Assembly (NCBI GenBank): GCA_964030475.1
Contig: CAXIPT010000007.1
Location: forward strand, 6,091,026-6,155,025
From: Tethya wilhelma
Lineage: Eukaryota > Porifera > Demospongiae > Tethyida > Tethyidae
DNA: 64,000 nt
Direction of reading: 5' to 3'
A program made the position numbers and the translations under genes. Under the pieces are notes generated by a model. The model worked only from the letters and a program-made list of their open reading frames with translations, ran no database searches and was not told the DNA's origin. Of this stretch, positions 31,350-46,222 are shown in pieces. Numbering within the stretch: position 1 is the stretch's first letter; the number at the start of each line of letters is the position of its first letter.

Positions 31350-32986
31350 ACTCTAGCCTGCACCCACTCCACAGTCCTTCCAACTGACAGCCTACGGTAA
31401 CCAACCTGTCTCCCTGGTACCTCCCAACATGCCTGCTGCTCAGGTATGCCCACTGGCATCTATGGCATCAAATACACCACACTAGTTGATCTTCCTTTCT
31501 TCCTAGCAGGTCTACTACCAGGGAGGCTATCCAGCAACCTACCCCCCTCCCCAGCAACAGCCATACATGGTGCAACAACCTCAAGGTATGTGTGTGAGGG
31601 CTGTGTTGAATCTTTCAATAGAATTATGGTGGCCATTGTAGTTGTTATTCACCTTACGTACATGTACATCTTCCTTTGTATTCATGTGTGTGCTTCCTAA
31701 GATGATGTATAGTGGGCTGTTGTGTAGCTATAGGCTATAGGATGACAATTGATACGCTGTATAAAGACCCAAATCTATAATAAGGAACTTCTTCAATCTA
31801 CTGTTCATATGAAACACTATGTAGTGCCTTGGAATGAGGTGGCGTAGATCCAGAAATTTTCACGGTTATAGAAACTTCTTCATCATGCGCATGAGTGGTC
31901 AAAATTTAAAACGTATGACAACCATTACTGAACCGGTTGAAATCAGAGAAATTTATTGCCAACAAATTTCTCCACCTATGGTGTTTACATGACCACTTTC
32001 CTTGTTAAGCCTCGGCGCGTGCGTAGCACGTGCAGAGGGTTACGGTAGTCGTTTTGTGTGTTTGTGTGTCTGTTACTAAATTATCTGAAGAACAGCAGCT
32101 CCAGAGTCAAAATGGAAGGTACTTACATTCATGAATCGATATTATCTTGAAATTTGACGTGTAGAATCTTGCAAAACGCTGTAGTTTCTGAGATCTGAGG
32201 TTTTGGTGCTTCTCTGTACGCTTAGCTTCGAAACTGCACCCATTGATCACACCCCGTATAGTGTGCGTTATCTAGAAATACTGTAGAACTTGGATCATGG
32301 CCTCATACATGTCATAGATTGACTTGAGCTTGGCTGGCTTGGCTGCTTGGACAGGTAAGTAACTCAATGATTGCAAGTTGAATATAGTGAGACTCTGATA
32401 ATAGTTGTGTTGAAATAGGTTAGTTGTGTGTTTTGTATCAGTGCCTGACTGCATGGCGGTCTTCAGTGTACTGTGCCACCATCTATGGTACCACTGATCC
32501 AGTGAGTTTCTTAACAGAGGTTATTATAACCATAGAATATCTATGTTATAACTAGCTCAGCACATCTTTGATTGCAGCAGCTTGATTTCAAACCGTGCTA
32601 GGCTCAGGCTTAGTGCTGTGACTCCGCAGGTAGTGAACCTTGTTGCATACTCAGTGAAGTCTCAGTACTGATGGTCTTTTCTCAGTATGTATATATACAT
32701 ATTTAGTTGTGCATGCTAGTTGAGTGTGCCGAGGCTTATGCACCATTGGTGCTTTCATATTTTGACTGTATTACTAGCTAGTTCAGTGTCTAAAGAGGTG
32801 TGTCTCTCCTCCAACCCTCCAGGTGGGGTCCAACAGCCTCCCCCTCGTCCCAGGGTGAGAGAGGAGGACATCAAACAGCTCCAGGAGATGTTTCCCTCGC
32901 TGGAGAAGGACGTCATCCACTCCGTCCTTGAGGCCAGCAATGGTCAGGTGGATGCCGCTGTCACCAACCTCCTGCAGATGACTTGA
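30982..32986 (+). CDS. TOLLIP: Toll-interacting protein, C-terminal half (late C2, linker, CUE)
   Basis: TOLLIP is an endosomal adaptor: C2 binds phosphoinositides, CUE binds ubiquitin, and it dampens IL-1R/TLR signalling. Exons 30982-31134, 31357-31443, 31510-31585 and 32823-32986 join in phase. The first reads LALDDRVAWAYYEFTQELFK and ends SGKQGQEQEGNINLIFSFT, matching the last C2 strands ([30 protein letters not shown] in human). A Pro/Gln/Tyr-rich linker follows. The last exon is the CUE domain: EEDIKQLQEMFPSLEKDVIH then VLEASNGQVDAAVTNLLQM, with the conserved MFP and LL motifs. The N-terminus and early C2 are missing upstream; matching N-terminal exons lie at 57624-57947 on the same strand, downstream instead of upstream. 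Confidence 0.9.
31586..32822 (+). other. TOLLIP linker intron
   Basis: This 1.2-kb intron contains no recognised exon. It has a CG-rich patch, GCCTCGGCGCGTGCGTAGCACGTGC near 32010, within otherwise AT-rich sequence, which looks like the edge of an old repeat. Confidence 0.5.
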
Positions 32987-33432
32987 GCAGTACATTAGCC
33001 AACAGACAATACATGAGCAAGTACTGTTATAAGTTGTGTGTATGTAGGGTGATTCACCTTGCTTGTGCTATTGGTTGACATTGTAGTATAATGTAGTGTA
33101 CATTCATTGTTGTTTGAGTTGCTGTACAGGTTAGCTTTTATCTTTAAAAAATTTTACTAGTACTCATGCAATATTACTGTGTTGTGGGTTGTACTGGAGC
33201 ACAGTTTCCCCAACTCCTTAATTTGGTGTCATAATTGTGTAAGAAACTATTCACTGTTGTTTATAAGAGGGAACATAAGTTACACAAAAATAGATAAGAT
33301 TGCTTGTACTGAAGCTAGATTGCACACTTGGACACACAGCTGCAGCTTGGCCAGTAAGGCTAGTGGAGATACACATACACACACAGTAAAAAGTGACCAT
33401 TTGAATCGTCATAAAAACACCACATCTCATCT

Positions 33433-33903
33433 TCATTCTTTGATTTCAAAGCTAACTGGTCCGGCTGTCAGTTTCTGGCTGGTCTTGGGGTCACTCAGCT
33501 TGTGGGGGGTGAAGGGCACCCCTTCTTTCTTGGCTATGATATCCATCAGCCCCCTGTCCAGCTCCACAGTGTAGGCACCACAAGAAGACACATCATAACC
33601 CTCCCGAAGATCAAGAGTAGCACACACGGAGCCTCCAGCTGGGACCAGGGTGTAGCTGTCTGCCGATGGGTCACCTCTCTTTGCCATGATTCCGCAATAG
33701 CGCAGCTCCTGGCCGCCACGAAACATCTTGAGGAATCTGTTTCGAAACCCTTCCAGTGGGGTGTTGTACTTGAGGACGTGGTAGGCTGTGGTGGGGTCTG
33801 TGTTGGTGAGTTCAAAGGTCATCTCCACTGGCTCATCTCTGCAGTAGACTGCCTTGCTCATCTTGATAGAAGCTGTGAAGGTGGCTTGAGACATCTTGGG
33901 CAA
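33433..33903 (-). CDS. Small protein resembling the N-terminal domain of M35 (peptidyl-Lys) metallopeptidases
   Basis: Open frame of up to 156 codons; MSQATF at 33894 is the likelier start. YCRDEPVEMTFELTNTDP, VLKYNTPLEGFRNRFLKMF, AKRGDPSADSYTLVPAGGSV and GAYTVELDRGLMDI match the beta-sandwich that precedes the protease domain in fungal and bacterial peptidyl-Lys metalloendopeptidases (L..T.L.G......RG.P....Y..L..G). No HExxH or other protease motif follows before the stop, and there is no signal peptide, so the domain appears to stand alone and be cytosolic. A CTGCAG just upstream could be an acceptor from a further 5' exon. Function unknown. Confidence 0.65.
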   Translation of the reverse strand: MPKMSQATFTASIKMSKAVYCRDEPVEMTFELTNTDPTTAYHVLKYNTPLEGFRNRFLKMFRGGQELRYCGIMAKRGDPSADSYTLVPAGGSVCATLDLREGYDVSSCGAYTVELDRGLMDIIAKKEGVPFTPHKLSDPKTSQKLTAGPVSFEIKE

Positions 33904-34181
33904 TTTCTTCTTCTGCAGTAATTTATAGGGAAGATAAGCAGCTCACAGTCTACGTAAAAGATAAACTTACCACTGATTTCAGCAAATTATTTTGACCTTT
34001 GCTTGTACAAAGGTCATTACAAATTGCATCATCAGTACAGTAGTCGTGTGCGTGTAAACAGAGTCACATGGCTCTAATCAGTGCATGTGCTCTGCATCAT
34101 AGTTCCAATTTGAAAGCCAAAAGTAAACACACGAGACACAGAAAGAAACTTAAAGATCGGAGGCTCATAACCAGAAGAAAA

Positions 34182-36254
34182 ATGTCTTCCAAGAAGGCTC
34201 GTGGGCCATCTCCCAAGGCTGGCGGTGAGAGTGTACACTATGAGGTGGAGACGTCCACTGGGAGGAAGGGTATAGTAGTGTATGAGGTGAACGAGGTGTA
34301 TGTGTACATCCCGGCTGAGCTGTCAGCAGCTGGCTTTGAGTTGAAGATAGCTGGCAGTGTGAACATCATTGACAAGGTAGGGAGGAGTATGCTCTTTAAA
34401 TATCTATGGGTCAGGGCTTGAAGAGATAGTCCTGTGAGTTGAAGAGATGGCTGTTTGTTGTCTTGTTCTTCTAGAATAGTGAATTTTATGTCAAATGGTC
34501 ACCATTTGACCTCACTCACCAAGACGTGGCTTCACTGTACTCAGCACAGGCGGATGGATGGACCATGGTGGAACAGTTTGGTATGTAGCACTTGGACAAG
34601 TTTGGTATACATTTGGACCAGAATGGTAACCATTGGTTCTTTCTCCTATAATTATAGTCGAACCTCCAGTTGTGATTGACTCTAAGGAGTTGAGTTATCC
34701 TGATAAAGACTATCGTGTTGGTAACCTGGAGATGCCTGAGGCTATCCTCCCTGAGGCTGGCTCCCATGAGGGACCACCTCCGTACCATGCCGTGGTCAAA
34801 CCCAACATTGGTCTCACAGACACAGGTAGGGCGCTTAGCAATGGGCATAGCAGGGAAGGCCTGGTTTGTGAGGCTAGTGCTAGTGCTTCTATAGGCATTG
34901 TTTATTGTGAAGAGAAGGTTTGAAATGTGCCTTCAATTCATTCAAGTCTGTCACTTCTGTTCGTACTATTATCAAGTGTCCAAATTGATAACCTAGATTA
35001 TTTCAAAACCTTAGAAAAATAGGTATTTCCCAAACCTCTGTTGGAATTCTTGTTCCTAATGGATTCTCATTCACACACTGAAGTACTTTCTCATTGACTC
35101 ATTCTCTACAACTGCTCCAGGTGCTCACTTCACTAGAGATGGGGACATCCAGATCTCAGGGATAGTGTCCTCCGTGAGTCCCAACAGAGGCTCCTCTGAG
35201 ACCACACCCCCTTCCAGAGCCGATGCCGTCAACTTCCCCCTCTCAAAGCTCCACTCTGTGAAGCTACGTCACAACAAGAAGTGAGCCATCATACATAGTT
35301 CAGGACACGTTACAATAGGCACCCAGCTCTTTTAGAAAAGAGCATTAATAATGGTAATGCTAAAAGTGCCAATGGTTGTTGAGATGTTTTGAGAGAGAAT
35401 CGGTATATAGAAAATAAAAGTTTAAGGTTTCATCGTTTGTTTATAGCTTACATAAACACACACATGTTAAAGATCTCTGACGTTCTTTCTCTCTGATGGC
35501 CATGAGCTGCCAACCCTCCACTTCCACGATGGAGGCACCTCTGGGTTACTGCAGGCACTCCAGAGATACACCTACCTCGTGAGATGCTAGGGACCATCGT
35601 CTCTTTCGCACAGAGGAATATGACAAGACTAAAAGTTCAAAGGTCAAGACTGCCTCCCTGGCGGAGGAGGAGAAGCCCTCCCCCAGGAGACCCCCCTCCT
35701 CCTCGTCAAAGGGACTGGAGGTCCAGGACATCATCCACGGAGCAGTGTCTAACTTTGTGGGCATCACAAGAGCAGTGAGACAACACCTCCTGCCAGACAA
35801 GAACCTTCTCGATGTAAGTGTTGTGCTGTGCCATTCTAATAGACCTATAGATGCATATTATGCCAAGTACAATGTGATTGCATGTGATTGGTAAAATATT
35901 AGCTGGTAACCATGGTCTGACCACCTGTAGCTGCTCTTTCAGCCTATACTGTGCACTCCGTGATCATCTCTTTTCCCAGAATTTTACTGCTTCTTGCAGG
36001 CGGGCAATTGTCCCAGTATCTATATAATGCTCACCATATGCATGCACCCATCCTCCCCTCCCTCCCTCTGCTGCAGGTGAGACCAGGCACTGAGAATGAC
36101 GACTATGATGAGTCTCTGCAGACCTACACCGTCAGTGACGTCAAGTCCTCGGCTAGTCCATCCTCTCCCCCAGTGACCACACCCCCTATCACTGCCGACC
36201 CTGAAGCCTCACTTATCACTGACTTCCAGATCATCACCGATATCAGAGTACGGC

Positions 36255-36324
<70 letters not shown>

Positions 36325-36641
36325 TTTTAAAATATCTTTTTGAAGATGTCATAATTATTTCTATTGTGTCTGTTATCAACTAATATAAATGTATGGTAAG
36401 CCTGAGAGCTTTGGACTATATAACTCCACATGCATTTTTTATAAACCAACCAGCTAACTTGTACTTTTACAAAAGGCTGTTCTAACCCCCCTCTCCCTCA
36501 TAGGGCACCCTCCCTCCCCGCCCCTCCTCCCAGCCGAGACACCCTCCAGTGGGCAAGGATGAGTGGGAGAGACTGAGGGACGACTGGGGAAGAATATCGG
36601 ACAAGAACACCAACAAGTTCAAGGCCAGGGTCTTTTATGGG
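34182..36641 (+). CDS. TBC1D15: TBC1 domain family member 15/17-like Rab GAP, N-terminal part
   Basis: Relatives are GAPs for Rab7 at late endosomes and mitochondria. Exons 34182-34376, 34475-34580, 34658-34825, 35121-35280, 35473-35578, 35616-35813, 36077-36247, 36504-36641 keep a consistent phase. Key matches are IVVYEVNEVYVYIPAE and FYVKWSPFDL at the N-terminus, SDGHELPTLHFHDGG (human KDDVVLPALHFHQ), a KVTNYIF-like GAVSNFVGITRAVRQHLLPD, and FQIITDIR then GKDEWERLRDDWGRISD (human EEWTKNIDSEGRI), which is the entry to the TBC domain. The catalytic TBC core with the Arg and Gln fingers should follow but does not. The C-terminal exons are at 46223-46834. The start MSSKKARG is preferred over an in-frame upstream one at 34068. 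Confidence 0.85.
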
Positions 36642-37198
36642 GTAAGATATGTTACTATAATTGTAGTGTATAATTGGCAAGAGGAACTGTAGATCAGAAA
36701 AGTTTTGTAGCTAGAAAATTTTTCACTTGTTAATTTAATATTTGCCACTTGCGCTAGTGGGGAATTTTTTTAACAGAAGTAATATAATCTTAGTCTAACA
36801 CTTAACCAAGTATAAGTGCACTTAAACATGGCCATAAAGCTATAGCTAATTGGTACAAATGTTCAGTGCCAACTTCAGGCTATAACTTCAATGTTTATCA
36901 CTATCCATCACATGTGAAAGCGGTTGATTATACCTAAACTTAAAGTAGATATACTTACAAATACAAGTCACCCTCAAGAGAGCCATATCTGTAGATGAAC
37001 CAATGGGGTGTATTTAGAATGTTCTGAGATAGCTCAATTGCGATCTTTAGTACGGACTGAGACCAGACAGTCATTAAAAAATCAATGGGTATGTATCAAA
37101 ATGGTGTGTATTTACTGCCTTCTTCAGTGAGCAATCTGCTCCTGATTGCTAGACAGACTTACATTCTGATAGTACTTACACAAAGAGCTTATTGGTAC

Positions 37199-37745
37199 AA
37201 GTAGTAAAAATTTTCATAAAAATAAGTAGTGTAGGAATGGGCAGTTCTGTAAAAAGCAATGGAAACAAGCCAAGACTCTGAATTTCGGCACATGACTACT
37301 TCACTTCCAACACCAAGATGGCTACATTTCAGTACAGTAATTTTATATCAAAGTTTTAAAAGCTGCCTATAGCTCTTGTTTCTTGATATTTAGACAGAAA
37401 ATAAGTGTAAAGGTTCGTAGTTCGGATGAATCAAAGTTACTATGTATAGTCAAAGTTGGCTCAACGCTTTTTGTTTCTCTGGAAAGCGTGTTCAAGTAAG
37501 TCAGTTAGGGAGGAAGTAAGAATAAACAAAAATGCATTTGTGTGGCTTCACGCTAAGCGCTTTCTTAGAGTGTTCTGGGGAGTTTTATTTGGTTTTCTAA
37601 GTGCATGCATTAGGAAAAGTCTCTGAGAAAGCTTCTTAGCAAGGTTTAAAGCTATCCTTTACTAAACATTTGTAAGCCTAGACATTTTGTATTGTGTCAA
37701 TGGGGGTGGTGGCCCATTCCTACTATACGTACTACCGTACGTATA
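37199..37745. mobile_element. Dispersed repeat with GTAGGAATGGGC ends
   Basis: Starts ACAAGTAGTAAAAATTTTC..GTAGGAATGGGCAGT and ends GGCCCATTCCTACTATACG. Its two halves match, inverted, 59525-59570 and about 58918-59260. Non-coding. It lies between the last N-terminal TBC exon and the gap at about 37888. Confidence 0.75.
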
Positions 37746-37889
37746 ATACCTACCTGTGCATAAAATCCTTTGTCGCGTAGGAGTTGAGGGTGGATTTCAA
37801 AAATATTACTAAATCTCACTGGCCAGACATCAGTGAGCAGTGGTTGATTTAGGCTTTAATTGTATGTATATCCATCCATGGATAGTTNG

Positions 37890-38728
37890 GTCATTCCATT
37901 TCAATTCAACAACATTTCGCAAGTGACCTCCTTGAAATTCCACCAAACTTGGTACAGTTGTAGTGTGTAATAAGACATTATTCAAAATAAAATATTAGGC
38001 CCTCTACCTCTATGGCTTCTGAGTAATGGGCATCCAAAAATCAAGTATTTTCGGAGATTTTGCTCTACACCTTAGCCTTGATACAGCCATAACTTTCTAA
38101 TAAAGCTTCAATAGGACAAATGTTTAGTACCATCATGTTTCCCATAAAATATCCTTTCAGATGAAATATTGTATGGCTTCATCCGATCAAGTGGTAAGGG
38201 AACTACTATTACTTCAATTTGACCTATGACTTTCTGAAAAAGTGCTGACTCAATTTTTTTTATTTTCAAACATTACCATTCTTAGGCATTAAACTACTGT
38301 TTGACCGAGTTTGGTTATGGGGTCTCAATAGGCTCAATTACTAAGTGATAGGAGACTCTTAGGGCTACATGCAAAAGTTACTAAATCCATTTCGTACAAA
38401 GTAATAATGCTTGTTACTTGGACTACTAGCTTTTAGAACACCTACTCTGCTCAAATTATGGTACTTCCCATCCCACTCCCATCTGGGTGGGGCCATATCC
38501 CTCGTGGATCCTTCAATCCCCCAGTCTACACTCAAGATATAGCCATGCAAGGGGATCCAGCCGCTCCATGCTGTAGTTAGGTATAAATATCATGTTTGTT
38601 TCAACTCAGTAAAAAGTTTTTTTTCTCGAAAAGGTAAATTTCTTATTTGAACAGGCTTATTGGGTTATGAAGATGCCACAGCAACGAAATTAGCCCAAAA
38701 TTAACTTCATTTAGCTTACACGCAAAAC
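37890..38728. other. No gene seen
   Basis: AT-rich, no exon found; the missing TBC catalytic exons were looked for here. Ends at the TTAA target site of the transposon. Confidence 0.5.
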
Positions 38729-38891
38729 TTAAAGGTGCTATTGCACGGAAGTTGTACGCGTAGTAATTTACACCGCGTAGTGAAGCCATAATGTGCCCGT
38801 CTGGAATGTGGTTTGCGTATAACAGTATGCGTGTATAAAAAATGTGCGACCACGTGGAGTTTGTTTACATATAAAACTTGAAAGGATAGTT

Positions 38892-39766
38892 ATGGCCTCT
38901 CTTCAAGCCACAAGGGTTGAAGAACCCTCCACAGACAGCAGTACTCAACAACAAGTAAGTTTAGTTGTAGCCTTAGCAATCCAACTTGCATGACACAATA
39001 TTTGTTTTTTGTTGCCATAATAATAGACATGTAACTGCAAGAATACTTGCCAGAGGATAGGCAAATGTCCTTGCAAGACAGCCAAGGTTCAATGCACTGA
39101 CAGCTGCAAATGTGGCACAAGGAGAAAGGCATGTAAGAATCGTTTGCAACAACAACCAGCCCATTCAGCAACTCTAGAAAACGAGGTTGTGCAATTGGAG
39201 GTAAACAAAAAGGAAAGAATGTTTTTATACTAGACTGGGTACCCTCTATATCTCTAAATTCACAGACTTTTATAGGTGGTCTCTCAAAAGAACAACTTCA
39301 AAGTTTATGTACCCGCATGCTGTGTGGACATGGAGGGGTTGCATTGGCCAAGAGTATGATGGATTCCTCTGACAACCCTGGGCCTGGACAACCTGGGAGC
39401 CCACCCCCAGACAATTCAGTACCGTCTTGGTGTATTTGCAAAAATTGTCGTGAAATGGACACTGCTGTTGAAAATGTTTGCTGTCGCAAGACACATTGTG
39501 TCACCAATTATGAAAGTTTTTTTATTGGCTGTGTTCACCACCTCATCTTAACTCTTGCCATATTACAGAGAGTGGACATCAGAGCAGATCCAGTAGACTA
39601 TTCACCAGCCAGCTATCGTAAAGCTGCATATAGACAATATATACTCATGACCCATGGATATCTTGGACAAGGTGTTAGACGAGTGGTTCCATCATGTGTT
39701 GTGTTGGCCATACGTAGGTGGTACCCATCTCCATCTGGAACATACATGGGATTTAGGGAGTACTAA
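38892..39766 (+). CDS. Transposon accessory protein: CXC/Tesmin-type cysteine domain plus P2X7 ballast-like domain
   Basis: Exons 38892-38954, 39027-39200 and 39266-39766 join in phase 0; 245 residues. Residues 22-58 are TCNCKNTCQRIGKCPCKTA then QCTDSCKCGTRRKACKN, the spacing of CXC (Tesmin/TSO1) zinc-binding domains. The C-terminal 120 residues carry VPSWCICKNCREM, VCCRKTHCVTNYESFF, YRKAAYRQYILMTHGYLG, VVPSCVVLAIRRWYPSPSG and YMGFREY. This is the cysteine pattern and YR..AYR...G / PSC....IR..FP...G.Y.GF series of the P2X7 receptor cytoplasmic ballast, which binds zinc ions and GDP. There is no receptor or membrane segment. It probably binds DNA or assists the transposase; that role is inferred. 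Confidence 0.8.
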
Positions 39767-39819
39767 TTTTGATGCCATCATCACAGTATAATAATTTTAT
39801 ATATATGAATGTAAAGTTA

Positions 39820-42794
39820 CTATGAAATAAAACGGCTTTTCTTTGAAGAAACGATATTGTCAGTGTCTGGTGGTGACAAAGGAGTGATAATGGATGAACC
39901 ACTTCGCCTTTTTCTAGCAATTCTTCGAAGAGGTGGCCCAAGCTCCTCTCTGTGTCTAAATATCATAGCAAGCAGTTCTGGGATATATACATATTCTTTC
40001 TTCTCCTTCACACGAACGACATCCCAACGATTAGATCTTCTTCGGAATCTTCTTGCATACTGTCCTGGCTTCTCATTAGCACCTTGCCTATAGCCCCTAT
40101 TAATGTGACTGTTGTGATCCATAATAGCAAGAAGTATTTTGACATTGTAAGTTTCTTCACTGCAGAACAAAAAATTAAACATGATTCTTTCCTGATCATT
40201 TATAGACGACCAATTATACCTGAATGACAGTCGTTTAGGGGCATATGCTAATATTGTATTATGGTACACTTCCAACAATCCTGTGTGTCTGTATACATGT
40301 ATATAGATGTACGTGCATGTATGGTAATGCCAGCTGTAACAATTTGAGAGTTAAAACTGACCGAAAGCGAACATAGTAGTGAAGTGTTTGTAGCCACTTG
40401 TCATTCAAAATAACTTTTTGAAGTGCTTCAAAATCCTTGTCTTTGTTGTTGAAGAAAGGGAGTTGATGTTCATCCACCAGAGTTTCATGGTCGCACTCTC
40501 CCGTCTCCCACTCATGCTCATTACAGACATGGTGTAAAATACTAATCCATTTTGTCTGAAATTCAAAAGTTAACGATTGAGGTCGCTGATAAAATTATAC
40601 AATTTTTTTACACACCTTCAATGATTCCGCACTCTCATTGCAGCTCTTGCAGCAGTACCAAAAATGATTAACAATGTGGTCGGCCCACATACCAATTTTC
40701 TCCTTTCCTTTACTTTTGGAGGCCTATAATTACAACATTACCCCCACACTTTGATATTGATTGTATGTGCATTCATGCAGTAGGAGTCCTACCTCCAATA
40801 GTGCCTTCTTCAACTTTTTTGATTTATGCCACACATCAAGAGAGTGATATATTTGAGGGAAATCATTTGCTGAATAACAAACAAAGAACAATTTTGTACG
40901 TAAGAACACAGCCAATTAATTATTACATTTAGAAACACACCAAGCAAGCTTGTAACAGTCTTCGAAGCATCAGTGACCACCTCTGCGATGTTCACTTTTC
41001 CTTCTAGATAGTTCAAAGCTTTCCGCATGCCTTCTGCCTCCATATTTGGAGATTTGTATCCAACCTATTACAGTAAACAAATGTATAATGGTAAACAAAC
41101 ACTTAAGATTTTGTTACATAATGACTAACGTCTGATCTTTTGAGATTTTCAGCATGTAGAATGAGATTAGTGGCAGTGTCCATTAAGGAATAAGTACAGA
41201 ACATCGCAGAAAATCCAGGGGAGTCACATCTCCCATCGCCTGCAAGGATTAAATCGGAACCAGTCACACGAGACAATACTTCCTTCTGATGCTCTTCATA
41301 GAAATTTTTGATTGGTTGAATGACAAATGCGTTCTGGTACCTGTATACCAAAATGATATATATTTTACCACATAAAAATGTATGTTGTGAACAGCAATGG
41401 AAATAATACACATACCGATAATGCATTGCATCGCTAATCATTTTCATCCCCATAAACTTGAACATAAGTCGTAACTTAGAGTAGGAATTTCCTGATAGAA
41501 TACAAGCACAAGAGAAAAGAAGGTTATTGCTATAAACAGCTCGTCCTCTAGAATCCACATGCTGGGGTGAGGATGACCAAACATAGCGATGTCCAGCAGA
41601 ACAAGACATATTGATGAGTACACCACATCCTTTATACTCATTCCATGTTGTGACTGGTTTTGAGCACTCTGTCATGACACAGACACGGGGTACAAGTTGC
41701 ATCAACTGGGGTATACTTACGACCACCTTGGGATCAGAAATCAGCGCTCCAGTTGGAGCTTGAGCTGTGTACACTGAAAACAGATTATATGTGTAGGATG
41801 GAAAGTCATAGTGACCAGTCATAATTCTAATTCAAACACACCTGACTGTGGAATAGGTTCACACTCATTTCCAGAATCGGCAGTGTCTGACTGGCAAGAC
41901 TCAGTTGGTTCACTGTAGAATTATACCACATCAGGTTGAAAACTGACCTGCAAACTCCGATTCACACAAACATACTCGTCACTCCCTGATGACAATTCCT
42001 CGCTTCCAGAGCTGTTTAAATGAACTAGGGCACGGTTCAAACTATATAAGGAATTTGTAATCTATAAGTGTTAACGCTAAAAGACACATCTCCTTTACTC
42101 TGTGGAATCGCCGTTGCTTGATAGATCACTATCAGTCTCGCTCTCACTGTCGGACATGGGTAGGTACGTCTTGTCAGCATCTTCATCGTCGTCTTCATTC
42201 ATGAAAGGATTGCCTCGTAGGGTAGGCAAAGTCTCTGAGAGAATGCTGTAACCCAAAACCATTAAAGCAGGTAAATATAGCTATGTAATAACTCAATGCA
42301 TATACTAGTACACTACCTTCTTGTTGTGACTGTAGTTTCATTCACGAGCAATGGCTGTATGCCACTTACATTGGGAGAACTGTGTATTTCTACATTTATA
42401 CAATCTCTAGATGAACAGTTGAACACAACTTTGAGATAGCACCACTGAACTACCTTGAGATTGGGAACGGAGGGATGCTCTAAAGCCTCTACTGCCCCCT
42501 CTTCTAACAGGAGTGGACATCATTGGACCAACACTACACAAAGATATTATAATGTTCACTATTATAATTTTAAGTTACGCACTCCATTAGCTACCTTGAT
42601 GAAGAACTCAGGTCAGTATCACTAGCCAAGTCAAGGAGGTAGCAAACTAGCTCTTCGTCGCTTCGAGCTTTTCTGATGCTCTTCAGATCCTTCCAGCGCT
42701 CAAATAGTTGACTAGAGATCCTTATACGCTTAGATTTGCACACACCTAGCTTCTTTCTTCCCGCTCCTTCTCTTCGGCCGCCTCTACTACTCAT
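39820..42794 (-). CDS. Kolobok-type transposase
   Basis: Multi-exon gene inside the TTAA-flanked element. Start at 42794: MSSRGGRREGAGRKKLGVCK in exon 42794-42595, then 42533-42454 and further short Ser/Glu-rich exons. The core exons (about 41822-41416 and 41340-41130) read SCSAGHRYVWSSSPQH, KFMGMKMISDAMHYRYQNAF, then GDGRCDSPGFSAMFCTYSLM and DTATNLILHAENLKRSD, the signature of this transposase family. Later exons give NIAEVVTDASKTVTSLLG, HKSKKLKKALLE, MWADHIVNHFWYCCKSCNES and ILHHVCNEHEWETGECDH. The C-terminal exon has a basic Arg-rich tract and stops at 39820. The core shows no stop or frameshift. The exact borders of the small exons between 42450 and 41830 were not settled. Confidence 0.82.
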
Positions 42795-43018
42795 CCGCCA
42801 TCATGTCTGGCTGCAACTTGCTACGTGGTCACAAAATAATATGCGTGCGTTGGAATCAACGCGAGACGTACGTGCGAATTGCATTCCAATGACGTATTTT
42901 CAACCAATGAAATTTCAGTATTGATTTTTGGGCCATTTTTTCAAAAACTTGCCGCTTCCGTGCAATAGCACCTTTAAAGTAGCTTGGTATAATATGCACA
43001 TACGTATAATGATGTTAC

Positions 43019-43074
43019 TAGCCTCGTAAACCAGTCAAATAAGCATAGCGGGAAGGGACTGGTTTACGAGGCTA
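43019..43074. repeat. Short palindrome, TAGCCTCGTAAACCAGT ends
   Basis: TAGCCTCGTAAACCAGTC pairs with GACTGGTTTACGAGGCTA with a 20-bp loop. Same family as 21414-21486. Confidence 0.85.
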
Positions 43075-43409
43075 TATATGTTAACATCCTAAACTATGAA
43101 GTCTCCATCATGCCAAGTGCACACACAGCTGGTGCACTTATCTGAGGGTGGAGCTGGAATACACTGTAATTAGGAAGCACCACCCTATTTTAAGTGCCAC
43201 TCAACAAGGAAGGATTTTTTTTATTCAAGCACCAACTGGAGGTTTAATTAATTTTTCTGTCCTCTCAGCCCCCTCTGCCTGGATTCCGATATGTATGCTC
43301 AGCCAGAGCTAGCTGCACATTATTAACGATTAAACCCAATTTACTTGATCTCACTTTGTTCGATTGCTAGTAATTTCAAAGATTTCCCTATACTTATTAA
43401 TTTTAATAG

Positions 43410-45855
<2,446 letters not shown>

Positions 45856-46222
45856 ATGACCAATATCAAGGCTATTAAAATACTCTACAGTCATGGAAGT
45901 TTAAACAAAATCTATAATTCAGTTTTGTCAATTAGTCATAATGATGTCCTGCAAACCATGTTTTCAATACTAGAAATGTTGCTGTATAGATTCTCCAATA
46001 ACATCTTCAATTGTTTGAATCACAATCTGAGTTTGTTGCTCAACTTCTTCACAATCATCTGCAAATCAATGATGTGCGTGTTAATTATTAATTGTTACTT
46101 AAGTGACAGATTAGACACCAGTAAAATAATTTTATATTATTCGTGCAGTAATACTGTACAACTGCTTATAATTTCAAGGTTATACTTGTTAAGGATATCA
46201 TACACTAGATTCCATAATAATN

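Larger units (their letters stand above)
38733..42973. mobile_element. Complete Kolobok-type DNA transposon
   Basis: TTAA target duplications at 38729-38732 and 42974-42977 bracket perfect inverted ends AGGTGCTATTGCACGGAAG and CTTCCGTGCAATAGCACCT. Length is 4.24 kb. Two convergent genes lie inside: a plus-strand accessory protein (38892-39766) and a minus-strand transposase (42794-39820), their stops about 55 bp apart. TTAA duplications are shared by Kolobok and piggyBac; the transposase motifs favour Kolobok. Both reading frames look uninterrupted, so the copy may be recent. Confidence 0.88.
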
